A stretch of 50,712 nucleotides of DNA from an uncultured Ruminococcus sp. (GCA_947169885.1 CAMVRM010000020.1:1-50712); one strand, 5' to 3'; shown: positions 1 through 7,959, counted from the first letter of the stretch. Program-made: numbers and translations. The notes: generated by a model not told the origin, from the letters alone.

Positions 1-281
1 CGTTTTTGGGCGGCGTAGGCTTTTCATGCTGTTTCTCTTAGGGGTAGTTTGATGTAGACCCTACTTTTTGGAGGGACACCCCCTCGGGGAAGAAAGAGGA
101 AAGGGGGGACTTCATATTGCTCTCCTCGGACTGCTTAGTGTGCCCCCCTTTCCCCTTTCCTCCCCTAGCGGGTTTTCCCTCCAAACCACCCTTCCCCCTC
201 TCCCTACCTTTTCCCTATCTCCCCTCCTTCTTGTAGGGGCGGGGCTTGCACGTTCGTGCGGCTATCTACTCTCAAGCAAAC
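1..281. other. Non-coding, structured repeat-rich stretch
   Basis: I see no credible gene here. An imperfect inverted repeat of about 110 bp lies at 70-182: the left arm starts GGAGGGA and reaches a G-run near 103-109, and the right arm runs from a C-run near 143-148 to TCCCTCC. The tip contains CTCGGACTGCTT, a string that recurs inside the dispersed element at 30.7 kb. A small GCACGTTCGTGC hairpin sits near 248-259. The open frames here are composition artefacts of purine/pyrimidine runs. Confidence 0.5.
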
Positions 282-385
282 CAACTATAAATGAGCAGAT
301 TTGACAATTTGCACAAAGGTGAACCTTTGGACTGCTTTTAATGTGCCGCTTCATTTGTATATTTTAACACGCTCATTTATAGTTG
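282..385. repeat. MITE-like element, copy 1 (short form)
   Basis: A ~104-bp element bounded by a perfect 15-bp terminal inverted repeat, CAACTATAAATGAGC (282-296) and its complement (371-385). The interior (GCAGATTTGACAATTTGCAC, then AACCTTTGGACTGCTTTT, then GCCGCTTCATTTGTATATT) recurs at 15951-16056 and, expanded, at 30672-30984. No transposase frame is present. It abuts the GH10 gene's terminator. Confidence 0.7.
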
Positions 386-391
386 TATTGC

Positions 392-430
392 TAAAAAAAA
401 GACTGCGTGACCTTTGCGGTTACGCAGTCT
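392..430 (-). terminator. Rho-independent terminator of the GH10 gene
   Basis: On the minus strand, GACTGCGT pairs with ACGCAGTC (plus 401-408 and 422-429) and is followed by eight U residues (plus A-run 393-400). It lies 60 bp beyond the xylanase stop. T-rich sequence on the other side may let it work in both directions. Confidence 0.85.
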
Positions 431-490
431 TTCTTATTTACTTATTGCCTGTCGCAATGAATACTGTTCTTGCTATCTTTTTTTCCGACA

Positions 491-2992
491 TCAGATGACC
501 TTTACGGTAACTGCGTTCTTGATAGCATTTGCAACGTCCCACTTGCCGTTGACCTTAGCCGCAACTGCTACCTTGTAGCTCTTGCCGGGTGTCAGGTTCT
601 TGGGAGTTGTGTAGGACAGAGTGGAAGATGAAAGCGACTGGGTCTGTATTCTCCACTTGCCTGCGAGATAAACTGCGATGCCGTAGTTCTGAGCGTTGGG
701 AACTTCGCTCCATGTTAATCTTACCTGATGATACTGAGCGTTGTAGCTAACGTTGACAGACTCGGGATAAGTCTTGCCGGAAGGCTGAGGATCGGGATCG
801 GGATCGGGATTAGTCTTAGGCTCGGGTCCGAGGATACCTGTTCCTCCTACTGCACCGATAACCTCATCGATATAGAATGAAGTTGTCGAGCTGTCAGTCT
901 CAACATAGATCTCCATATTTGAAGCACCCTCAGGGAGCTTGTAGTTTGCATTTGCAAGCTGTGTCCACTCGCCCTTTGTGACTGTTGCAGAAGCGATCTT
1001 GTCGTAATGAGTAACGCCGTCAGAACCGTCATACTGAAGAGTAAGGTGGAACTTATCGGTAGCAGGACCGTCAAGATAATTTACGATAGCGCTGAAACTG
1101 TATTCGGTGCCTGCCTTGAATGCACGGGTGTCAAGCTTGTAGGAAGCGCCGTTCCATGAGCTTTCTCTGCCCGAAACATAAAGCGAATTGCTGCCAACGA
1201 ATGCTGTGTCACTGCTGGAAGCGAGCGTTACAGGACCTCTTGCGTTAAAGCCGTCAGTTGTGCCCTCGAATCCGCAGCTGAAATACCAGCCGTACTTGTT
1301 AGGCTCAACAGTTCCGCCGCCGCCTTCGCCGTTATAATTTGAACCGTCGCCCCACTGACTTTCGGGAATGATAGAGGTTATATAGTTGTAAGCAGTCTTG
1401 GGCTGGTTGTTTCCGTTGTAAAGAAGCGGATTGTTGGGCTGACCTGCACTGTTTTTTCCTACCCACGAGTTGTCATCGTTGGGACCCCATACCTGAACAA
1501 GAGTTACCTTGCCCTTATACTTGCCGCTGTTGTTCACGTCAACGCAGTGCTTGAATATAGCCTTGTACTTTTCAGCCTGCTGCTGATCGGTAAATCTTCC
1601 GCCGTCACGGGAGATGTCAAGCTCTGTTACCTGAACATCAATGCCTAAGCTGAGGTAATCGTCCATTGCATCGAGATAGGACTTGGTGTTGCCCCAATCC
1701 CACTGACCTGTGCTGCAATCAATGTGAGACTGCATACCCATGCCGTCAAGAAGTCCCTTGTTATGGAGCGGGATAAGGATAGTGTTCTTTATGCACTCTT
1801 TCTTTTCGCCTGCGAACTCGTTGTAATCGTTGTAGTAAAGTTTGCAGGTTTTGGGAGCATATCTTTTTGCGTAAGTGAATGCCTTTTCAACGAAAGAGTT
1901 ATCTTTGTAAACTCTTACCCATGCGGAGCTTCCGTTTGCGCCGTTAGTGCCGTTTGTGGGTCTCAGACCGCCGTACTTTGCAGTTTCGTCATAAATAACT
2001 TCGTTGCACACGTCATAAGCGTAAAGGTTAACAGACGGATACTGCGTAGCATAAGCGTTGAACATATTCTTGATGTAGCTTTCCATACGCTGATCCATTA
2101 CGGACGAAGAAACATATCCGCCGTAATCGCTGAAATTATCCTTGAAGAACCATTCGGGAGTCTGGCTGTGCCATACGAATGTGTGACCACGGAATGCGAT
2201 ATTGTTCTTTGCGCAGAAGTCAAGGATAGCCGCACACTGATTAAGAGTTACCTTAACGTTTGTGTTTGTTGAACCGTTCTGAACGATAGTAGCATAAGGC
2301 TTAGTTTCGTTCTCGCACTCAACAGCGTTGTGATCCTTGAGGATTATGCCCTGTATAGTGGAATTTCTTATGGTGTTGCCGTTGAAGATGTTGCCCACAC
2401 GGAAGTAGTTTGCGAACTCATCTTTCAGACCTTTGTTATAAGAATCTGCGTCAACAACAGCCGCCGACTTATCGGAAGTTACCTTGACATCATCGAAGAT
2501 GAAATCATCTGTCAGATCGTTTGTAAGTGTCAGTTCATATTCATAGGTGTCAGCAGGTGCTTTGTAGTCAGCCGAAAGAGCAGTCCACTTTCCGCCCTTT
2601 ACCTTCTTTTCAGCAAGAGTTACGAGCGTTTCTTCATCGGTCTTTTCGTCGATGTATTTCAGAGTGAGTTTGAAAGTGGTGTCCTTTTCGCTGAATACCT
2701 GCATGGAATAGTTGTACTTAACACCGCCTGCAAGATATAAGCCCTTGGAAGAAGCCGCACCGTCAGTGTCGGAAGTACGTCCTGTTACCCTCATGCCTCT
2801 TGAAGCCTCAAAGCCGTTAGCATCAGCAGTAAGTTCGATAGAAGTATCTGTGCCGTGCCAGCCGTCATAGTTGATTTCAAAGCTGTCGTAAACGACTTCC
2901 TGAGCGTAAACGGGAGCTGTGAGCTTTGGTGAAGCTGTTGCGATGCAGCTCAGTGCCAAAAGTGTTGCCAGAAATTTCTTATGATTTTTCAT
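491..2992 (-). CDS. Secreted GH10 endo-1,4-beta-xylanase with two CBM22-like modules and a C-terminal Fn3-like module
   Basis: Cleaves internal beta-1,4-xylosidic bonds of xylan outside the cell with retention of configuration. Order of the 833 residues: Sec signal peptide 1-30 (cleavage after VYA), CBM22-like beta-sandwich ~31-175, GH10 barrel ~180-545, second CBM22-like module ~568-715, DPDPDPQPS linker ~729-738, Fn3-like module 741-833. Catalytic residues: acid/base E331 in DVCNE and nucleophile E457 in VTELD. HTFVWHSQTP at 270-279 is the conserved GH10 substrate-site motif. A ribosome binding site (AAGGAG) lies ~14 nt upstream of the ATG. The gene is divergent from the PBP/AraC regulator at 3302, its probable activator (inferred). 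The last ~90 residues closely match the end of the GH30 enzyme at 18573. GH10 family and xylanase role are secure; the exact role of the Fn3-like module (substrate or cell-surface binding, possibly related to R. albus CBM37) is not. Confidence 0.96.
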   Translation of the reverse strand: MKNHKKFLATLLALSCIATASPKLTAPVYAQEVVYDSFEINYDGWHGTDTSIELTADANGFEASRGMRVTGRTSDTDGAASSKGLYLAGGVKYNYSMQVFSEKDTTFKLTLKYIDEKTDEETLVTLAEKKVKGGKWTALSADYKAPADTYEYELTLTNDLTDDFIFDDVKVTSDKSAAVVDADSYNKGLKDEFANYFRVGNIFNGNTIRNSTIQGIILKDHNAVECENETKPYATIVQNGSTNTNVKVTLNQCAAILDFCAKNNIAFRGHTFVWHSQTPEWFFKDNFSDYGGYVSSSVMDQRMESYIKNMFNAYATQYPSVNLYAYDVCNEVIYDETAKYGGLRPTNGTNGANGSSAWVRVYKDNSFVEKAFTYAKRYAPKTCKLYYNDYNEFAGEKKECIKNTILIPLHNKGLLDGMGMQSHIDCSTGQWDWGNTKSYLDAMDDYLSLGIDVQVTELDISRDGGRFTDQQQAEKYKAIFKHCVDVNNSGKYKGKVTLVQVWGPNDDNSWVGKNSAGQPNNPLLYNGNNQPKTAYNYITSIIPESQWGDGSNYNGEGGGGTVEPNKYGWYFSCGFEGTTDGFNARGPVTLASSSDTAFVGSNSLYVSGRESSWNGASYKLDTRAFKAGTEYSFSAIVNYLDGPATDKFHLTLQYDGSDGVTHYDKIASATVTKGEWTQLANANYKLPEGASNMEIYVETDSSTTSFYIDEVIGAVGGTGILGPEPKTNPDPDPDPQPSGKTYPESVNVSYNAQYHQVRLTWSEVPNAQNYGIAVYLAGKWRIQTQSLSSSTLSYTTPKNLTPGKSYKVAVAAKVNGKWDVANAIKNAVTVKVI

Positions 2993-3059
2993 AATTAAAC
3001 GGTCATCTCCTTAAAATGATCTTGTTTGTTGAGCAACGTTGAAAAAGTTGAATAAACTA

Positions 3060-3078
3060 AAATAACATATTGTTATTT
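3060..3078. promoter_or_regulatory. Candidate operator of the GH10 gene
   Basis: Inverted repeat AAATAACA-TAT-TGTTATTT with 8-bp arms, located 11-30 bp downstream of the GH10 -10 box, so about at the transcription start. The adjoining regulator gene makes it a natural candidate target; this is inference from position. Confidence 0.4.
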
Positions 3079-3089
3079 TTTCTAACTAT

Positions 3090-3118
3090 ATTGTACAACA
3101 ACCAATGATGTTTTTCAA
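3090..3118 (-). promoter_or_regulatory. Promoter of the GH10 xylanase gene
   Basis: Minus-strand -35 TTGAAA (3113-3118), 17-bp spacer, -10 TACAAT (3090-3095), giving a ~90-nt leader. Confidence 0.7.
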
Positions 3119-3156
3119 CCTAAAATTTGCAGATTTGGTGAAGAAAATGCAGGTTC

Positions 3157-3230
3157 ACTATTAAACTTTGTGTTAATTATGCTATAAAATGCTGATGAAC
3201 TATTGAAATTTGTGTTTATTGTGCTATAAT
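3157..3230 (+). promoter_or_regulatory. Promoter of the first PBP/AraC regulator, with a degenerate upstream duplicate
   Basis: -35 TTGAAA (3203-3208), 16-bp spacer, -10 TATAAT (3225-3230). A diverged copy lies exactly 42 bp upstream (TATAAA at 3183-3188, starting ACTATT at 3157 against 3199). The spacer string ATTTGTGTTTATTGTG is nearly the same as in the promoter of the paralogous regulator at 16343. Confidence 0.7.
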
Positions 3231-3301
3231 ATTAATAAAGTACCGAAAAAACTGATGGCACGATCGTAACATCTGATATTATCTGTCAAGGAGTAAGACC
3301 C

Positions 3302-5512
3302 ATGAATACCGACCACCGACCGCTCATAGGCGTGATAACCGCCAGGGCTTCACAGAGCGAACAGCGGCAGCTGCTCAAAGGCATTCTGTCAAAAGCCGAT
3401 GAACTGGGCATAGACATCGCTGTTTTTTCAAATGTATATAATTTCATAGAGTATTTTGCAGATGTTGAAGTTGAGAACAAGATATATGAACTTGTGCATT
3501 CCGAACGCCTTGACGGGGTGATACTTGTTTCCGAATCGCTCATCTATCCCGACCTCAGAAAAAGCATCTATGAACAGATAAAAAAGCTTGATGTTCCCGT
3601 TGTCATAACCGATGCCGAGGAAGACGGCTACACCTGCATCAACACAGACGTGAAGAATGATTTCAGGAACATCACTCAGCACCTTACCGATGTTCACGGA
3701 TTCAGGGATATAGACATAATAACAGGCGGTGAAATGTTCGAGACTTCACGCCTGCGTGTTGATGGTGTGAGAGAAGTCATGACAGAAAAAGGTCTGCCTT
3801 TCGGCAGGAACAATATCATTTACGGCAACTTCTGGACTGATTCGGGCGAAGCGCTCGCAGAGGAATACATGAGCGGAAAACGCCGACTTCCGCAGGCGGT
3901 CATCTGTGCCAACGATTATATGGCTTTCGGACTGCTGGACAAGCTGTTTGAATATGATATAACTATCCCACAAGACCTTACAGTGATAGGATATGAACAT
4001 ATCGGCGAAAGGATATATCACTCACCGATACTTACAACATATCAGCGAAGCCGTGCAGACACAGGCGCAAAAGCCACAGCGCTGATCTATTCGGAACTGA
4101 CGGGCGAACCGATGCAGGATATAGACATTTCGGGCTATATGATACACGGCGGCACCTGCTCATGCGGTGTTGAGAAAAAATATCTGCGTGATGAGCTGGT
4201 TGAGATAAGACAGATAAAAATGTATAACGATATGAACTTCTGCGGCAACTTTGAACAGCAGTCTGTCACCTGCCGCTCTATCTCCGACTATATCCGCACT
4301 TTACAGGATTTTTCATATCTGATAAGAAATGTTTCCGGAATTTATCTCTGTCTTCATGAGGATTGGTGTACACCTTCGCACAAGTCCCCGATAGAAGAAT
4401 TCTCAAACAACAGACCTATGATCTGCTACCGCATAATAAGCCCCGAAAAAGGTTCGGACGAACCTGCATTCTTCACAAGAGGTCAGCTATTTCCAGCCGA
4501 ACTTCCCGGGGCAGGAGACAAAAAATTCCTTTTCTTCATACCGCTCTTTTCAGAGGGCAATGAGTTCGGACACTTTATTTTTCAGTACACAACCCCCGAT
4601 ACATATGATTCTGTCATGATAGAATGGCTGAAAATATCCGTAAACGCCTTGCAGGTGCTTCGCATGAAAAATGACATCAACACACTTCTTGAATGCAGAA
4701 ATCTTTCGGAATATCACGACACGGCTACGGGGCTTTACAACAAGACAGGCTTTATGAACGAACTTGCAAACGCCTGCAAAAACCTCGGCAAAAACGAAAA
4801 ACTTTATCTTATAATGATACGAACGGGCATATATTCCGATGACAGCCGCATCGACACAAAAAATCTTTCGGTAAGGCTTGATATGGAGATCGCCGAATGT
4901 CTCAGCCGAATTGCAGGGAGCATCAACGGTTTCAGCGGAAAGCTTTCGGACAAGGTGTATATCATTGCCGCTGTCGGCGAATTTTCCGAGGGAGATATTT
5001 TTCTTGCAGTGGACAAGCTGGAAATGATGATCTCACATTCTCCGATCTATGTCAGGGAACGTGGACTTGATACGTTTTTTACGGCTATGAGGCTTGTCCC
5101 GGCGGCTGAAAACAGCGATGACTGCATCACGGCGCTGAACGAAGATATAAACATAAAAATAAAACAGCTTTCCGAAAAACGTCACCAAACACACTACAAA
5201 GAATATCTGAAAGTAAGAAATTCCATGTATCGTGAGCCTGCGAAAGACTGGGACGCACGAAAGACCTGCCGTGATTTTCGCCTGAGCTACGGGCATTTCC
5301 GTGCCACTTACAAGAATATTTTCGGCATAAGCTTTCATCAGGATCTCATAATGAGCCGCATCGCCATGGCAAAATATCTCCTGCTCTCGACCACCATAGG
5401 TATCCCTGCGGTGGCTTTTAAATGCGGATACACTGACGAAAAATATTTCATGCGTCAGTTCCGTCAGCTGACAGGCATTACCCCTAACAACTACCGAAGC
5501 AGATCGGTATAA
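3302..5512 (+). CDS. Sugar-sensing PBP / degenerate GGDEF-like / AraC-HTH transcriptional regulator (xylanase-linked, copy 1)
   Basis: Probable cytoplasmic transcription factor; no signal peptide or membrane segment. Residues ~8-290 resemble the type-1 periplasmic-binding (LacI effector) fold, but there is no N-terminal LacI helix-turn-helix. A middle region ~300-460 has no family I recognise. From D473 (DTATGLYNKTGF) a GGDEF-like start is recognisable, but the GGDEF signature is absent, so cyclase activity is not expected. Residues ~650-736 are an AraC double HTH ending in the typical second-helix region (KCGYTDEKYFMRQFRQLTG). AAGGAG stands 8 nt before the ATG. It lies head to head with the GH10 gene and has a full-length paralogue at 16343 beside the GH30 gene, so control of xylan utilisation is a strong inference. 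The ligand, likely a xylo-oligosaccharide, is unproven. Confidence 0.85.
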   Translation: MNTDHRPLIGVITARASQSEQRQLLKGILSKADELGIDIAVFSNVYNFIEYFADVEVENKIYELVHSERLDGVILVSESLIYPDLRKSIYEQIKKLDVPVVITDAEEDGYTCINTDVKNDFRNITQHLTDVHGFRDIDIITGGEMFETSRLRVDGVREVMTEKGLPFGRNNIIYGNFWTDSGEALAEEYMSGKRRLPQAVICANDYMAFGLLDKLFEYDITIPQDLTVIGYEHIGERIYHSPILTTYQRSRADTGAKATALIYSELTGEPMQDIDISGYMIHGGTCSCGVEKKYLRDELVEIRQIKMYNDMNFCGNFEQQSVTCRSISDYIRTLQDFSYLIRNVSGIYLCLHEDWCTPSHKSPIEEFSNNRPMICYRIISPEKGSDEPAFFTRGQLFPAELPGAGDKKFLFFIPLFSEGNEFGHFIFQYTTPDTYDSVMIEWLKISVNALQVLRMKNDINTLLECRNLSEYHDTATGLYNKTGFMNELANACKNLGKNEKLYLIMIRTGIYSDDSRIDTKNLSVRLDMEIAECLSRIAGSINGFSGKLSDKVYIIAAVGEFSEGDIFLAVDKLEMMISHSPIYVRERGLDTFFTAMRLVPAAENSDDCITALNEDINIKIKQLSEKRHQTHYKEYLKVRNSMYREPAKDWDARKTCRDFRLSYGHFRATYKNIFGISFHQDLIMSRIAMAKYLLLSTTIGIPAVAFKCGYTDEKYFMRQFRQLTGITPNNYRSRSV

Positions 5513-5536
5513 GAATGGCGTACTCTTTCCAAAATG

Positions 5537-5577
5537 AAAAAAGACAGCAGTTCATTTGTGCGCTGCTGTCTTTTTTT
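5537..5577. terminator. Bidirectional terminator between convergent genes
   Basis: Stem AGACAGCAG (5542-5550) with CTGCTGTCT (5563-5571), A-run before and T-run after, so it can serve both the regulator ending at 5512 and the XRE gene ending at 5600. Confidence 0.85.
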
Positions 5578-5599
5578 ATGAGGAACTTTCTTCACAAGC

Positions 5600-6190
5600 T
5601 TACGGACTTATTTTCTGATACAAAAGTCCGCACTTGTTGCAGTACCACACCAGCCTGCCCGAACAAATTTTAGGCAGGTGGATATTCACGCCCCACTCGG
5701 GGTACTGCCTGAACATCATCGCACAGCTGTCGCTGACATAAGCAACGAATGAGATATAATGCTCTTTCGTCATTTCGTGGTCAGTGGTGATATACCATTC
5801 ACTATCAATGTCCTCAACGCAAAGCATTTCACTGTCCTGTGCCTGTTTCGGGTCAGGAGCATTCAGCTTGTTCCCACAGCAGGTAACAGCCGTTTCACTT
5901 GTTGCAGTGATGATATTTCCGCAGTCTTTGCAAACATAAAATCTCAGCTTTTTCATATCACCTTTCTCCGTTTCATTCTTTTCTATCCTGCCTGAGAGCA
6001 AGACCCCTATATCCGTTCCGAAAACTTCCGATAATGCGCCGAGCAATGACAAGTCGGGACAGCCTTTGCCGCACTCCCATTTTGATACAGCCTTGTCGCT
6101 GACGTGGAGCCTGTCGGCAAGCTGTTTTTGTGTCAGCCCCATATTATCCCGCAGTTTTCTGATAAGTTCTCCCATTTTGACCTGATCCAT
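5600..6190 (-). CDS. XRE-family regulator fused to a desulforedoxin / degenerate desulfoferrodoxin-like domain
   Basis: DNA-binding regulator of 196 residues. The HTH_3 domain is ~4-60 (LTQKQLADRLHVSDKAVSKWE). Residues 87-105 carry C87-x2-C90 and adjacent C104-C105, the desulforedoxin metal-site pattern. Further on, H138 (DHEM) and H144 (KEHYI) keep the six-residue spacing of two superoxide-reductase iron ligands, then H171, C176 and C184-x2-C187. A metal- or redox-responsive regulator is therefore plausible; superoxide reductase activity is doubtful because the usual ligand set is incomplete. I start at the ATG ending at 6190, which has AAAGGAG 9 nt upstream; the in-frame ATG 9 bp earlier would abut the RBS with no spacing. 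Transcribed alone, away from the PfkB operon. Confidence 0.85.
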   Translation of the reverse strand: MDQVKMGELIRKLRDNMGLTQKQLADRLHVSDKAVSKWECGKGCPDLSLLGALSEVFGTDIGVLLSGRIEKNETEKGDMKKLRFYVCKDCGNIITATSETAVTCCGNKLNAPDPKQAQDSEMLCVEDIDSEWYITTDHEMTKEHYISFVAYVSDSCAMMFRQYPEWGVNIHLPKICSGRLVWYCNKCGLLYQKISP

Positions 6191-6199
6191 TGTGAACAT

Positions 6200-6206
6200 C
6201 TCCTTT
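6200..6206 (-). promoter_or_regulatory. Ribosome binding site that fixes the XRE start
   Basis: Minus-strand AAAGGAG, 9 nt from the ATG at 6188-6190 but directly touching the alternative ATG at 6197-6199. Confidence 0.7.
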
Positions 6207-6211
6207 CTATC

Positions 6212-6251
6212 AGTATAGCTTTATTATACTGCGGACTGAGATGTTTGTCAA
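6212..6251 (-). promoter_or_regulatory. Promoter of the XRE gene with an overlapping palindrome
   Basis: Minus-strand -35 TTGACA (6246-6251), 17-bp spacer, -10 TATAAT (6223-6228). An inverted repeat AGTATA-N7-TATACT (6212-6230) covers the -10 and probable start site, a layout typical of autorepression by an XRE protein (inferred). Confidence 0.7.
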
Positions 6252-6271
6252 TCAACGCTCGGTAGAGATGC

Positions 6272-7171
6272 TCATATAACGGTCAGGGCTTCAACTTCCC
6301 GAAGTGTGGGCGGATAAAGCTGACTTGGATAGCGTGACACTGCGACTGCCGCACAGGCACTTGCAAATCTGACAAGTTCATTATCGTCCATACCCTTTGC
6401 AAGAGCATATGTACAGCCTGCCTTGAAAGTATCTCCTGCGCCCAGCGTGCTTTCTGCCCTGACCCTGAACGGCTTAAAACGTCTGACAGGCTCACCACGT
6501 CTGCCGTAGAAAAATTCACCGCCGCCATTTGTTATAATAGTCAGACCGTCCGAATTTTCGGCGTAAAGCGGAAACATTTCCGAGCGTGTGACATCGCCGT
6601 AGTGCATTTTCAGCGCTTCACCCGAGATAACCGTCACCGCAGAATGCTTGTGGATATAGCTGTCATACTTGCAGTCTATCGTGACATAGGGCTTGCCGTG
6701 CTGTATGCAGAGTTCGGCACAGCGCCTTGAATCCTCGCCGAAGCAGTCATCTATCGCAGAAACACCGCACCACAGAATATCGCTTTCTTTCGGCTCGTTC
6801 CAGTGCTTTTTACCGCCGTTATAATAGTCGCCGAAGAAATGTCCGAAACGCCCGAACGGTGTGCGTATATCGCCCGAGATAAGTATATAGTCCTCCAATC
6901 CCTCAAAGCTGTCATCAAAAGTCAGCGAGTTCAGTTCAACGCTTTTGCCGTGGTAAAAGTCACGTATAAGTTCTGCCATGCTTTTTCCGATGTGAGTGCC
7001 GTCTATCCTGACATCTGCCCCGAGAGATGAAAGCACAGTTGCACAAGTGCCTGTTTCACCGCCGATAAAGCGTGCGCTTTGCTGTATCTCCGTGTATTCA
7101 TCGGGGCTTGGGAACTCATTTATCTTAAAACTGTTGGAGGCGCATATCATGCCGTAAAGATATATCTTCAT
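6272..7171 (-). CDS. PfkB/ribokinase-family carbohydrate kinase
   Basis: ATP-dependent phosphorylation of a sugar or nucleoside hydroxyl in the cytoplasm; substrate not determinable. The protein has 299 residues, the usual length for the family. Glycine-rich FIGGETGTCATVLSSLGADV at ~35-54 matches the first PfkB signature. STLGAGDTFKAG (241-252) is the second signature, with GAGD at 244-247 forming the anion hole and D247 as catalytic base. Its start overlaps the stop of the upstream hydrolase by 4 bp (ATGA), so the two are translationally coupled in one operon. This pairing suggests salvage or processing of a small sugar-containing metabolite, but nothing in the window names it. Confidence 0.88.
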   Translation of the reverse strand: MKIYLYGMICASNSFKINEFPSPDEYTEIQQSARFIGGETGTCATVLSSLGADVRIDGTHIGKSMAELIRDFYHGKSVELNSLTFDDSFEGLEDYILISGDIRTPFGRFGHFFGDYYNGGKKHWNEPKESDILWCGVSAIDDCFGEDSRRCAELCIQHGKPYVTIDCKYDSYIHKHSAVTVISGEALKMHYGDVTRSEMFPLYAENSDGLTIITNGGGEFFYGRRGEPVRRFKPFRVRAESTLGAGDTFKAGCTYALAKGMDDNELVRFASACAAVAVSRYPSQLYPPTLREVEALTVI

Positions 7172-7764
7172 ATTCTGTCACCCAGCCATTCTTTCAGAAA
7201 ACTCATCTGTTCATCGGTGTGAAACCAATGTTCGCCGCCCTGCATGACCGTAAGTCCTGCGCCGTTTTTTTCCGCAAAGGCTGTTACCGTTTCAAGGCTT
7301 GTCAGTTCGTCATTTTCGCCGTAAAGGATCTCGGTAGGAATGTTCCAGTTTATCGGGTGATCTCTTACATAAGTGAGATATTCCCACGAAAGTCTTTCAC
7401 CGAAAGAAGTTTCTGTTTCTCCACGTTCCGCAAGTTCTTTCTCGCTGACCCCTGCCCATTCCATCATATCAAGGATAAGCCGTTCCATGTCGGTTATCGG
7501 CGAAATGAAGAAAGCCTTATCGATATGCTTGTCGGACAGGGCGTGCATCGCAAAATAAGCACCTATGCTGTTGGCGATAAGTATTACTTCGTCGCTGTCC
7601 GCACAGACCCTGCCGAACAGTTCAGAAAACTCCGTCACCGCCTGCCACGGCGTTTCTGCTTTATAATCAAGACCACTGACCTCATATCCCGAAAACAACG
7701 GTTTGTAAAACTCGGCTTCATCGGCACTTCCGTTTTTTCCGTGAATGTATATCACTTTTTTCAT
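7168..7764 (-). CDS. Small alpha/beta-hydrolase (serine hydrolase)
   Basis: Cytoplasmic alpha/beta-fold hydrolase of 198 residues. HGKNG at 8-12 supplies the oxyanion region. The nucleophile elbow is ANSIG with S66, D152 (YGENDE) is the acid and H179 (GGEHW) the base, in the canonical order. The YdeN/RBBP9-like compact family is a good match by size. The ATG at 7762-7764 is chosen because GGAG lies 10 nt upstream; an in-frame ATG 21 bp earlier lacks a ribosome binding site. It is the first gene of a two-gene operon with the PfkB kinase. Substrate unknown: an esterase, lipase or amidase role cannot be separated from sequence. Confidence 0.82.
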   Translation of the reverse strand: MKKVIYIHGKNGSADEAEFYKPLFSGYEVSGLDYKAETPWQAVTEFSELFGRVCADSDEVILIANSIGAYFAMHALSDKHIDKAFFISPITDMERLILDMMEWAGVSEKELAERGETETSFGERLSWEYLTYVRDHPINWNIPTEILYGENDELTSLETVTAFAEKNGAGLTVMQGGEHWFHTDEQMSFLKEWLGDRI

Positions 7765-7870
7765 ATCGTTATATCTCCGTTTCATATTTTTATAAATACA
7801 GTATCAGCTCAAAAGATCATTATTGTTCTGTATTTATTCTTCATGTTAATATTCTCCTATCTCTCGATAT

Positions 7871-7921
7871 AAAAACAAAACGCCACGGCATCTCCGACAG
7901 AATATCAGAAACGCCATGGCG
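7871..7921 (-). terminator. Terminator of the surface-protein gene
   Basis: On the minus strand CGCCATGGC pairs with GCCGTGGCG (plus 7913-7921 and 7881-7889, one G-U pair), with a long loop, followed by TTTTGTTTTT. It lies between the surface-protein stop and the start of the hydrolase operon. Confidence 0.6.
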
Positions 7922-7959
7922 AAAAAACTCAGGTTTTTTTATATGTCAGAGCCTGATAC

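Noticed and set aside
68-304. Frame of 78 codons at the window start
   Set aside because: Composed of Pro/Leu/Ser runs from pyrimidine tracts and lies over an inverted repeat; no start signals.
3302-5512. Classification as a LacI-family repressor or as an active diguanylate cyclase
   Set aside because: There is no N-terminal LacI HTH, and the GGDEF signature is missing in both paralogues; DNA binding is through a C-terminal AraC domain.
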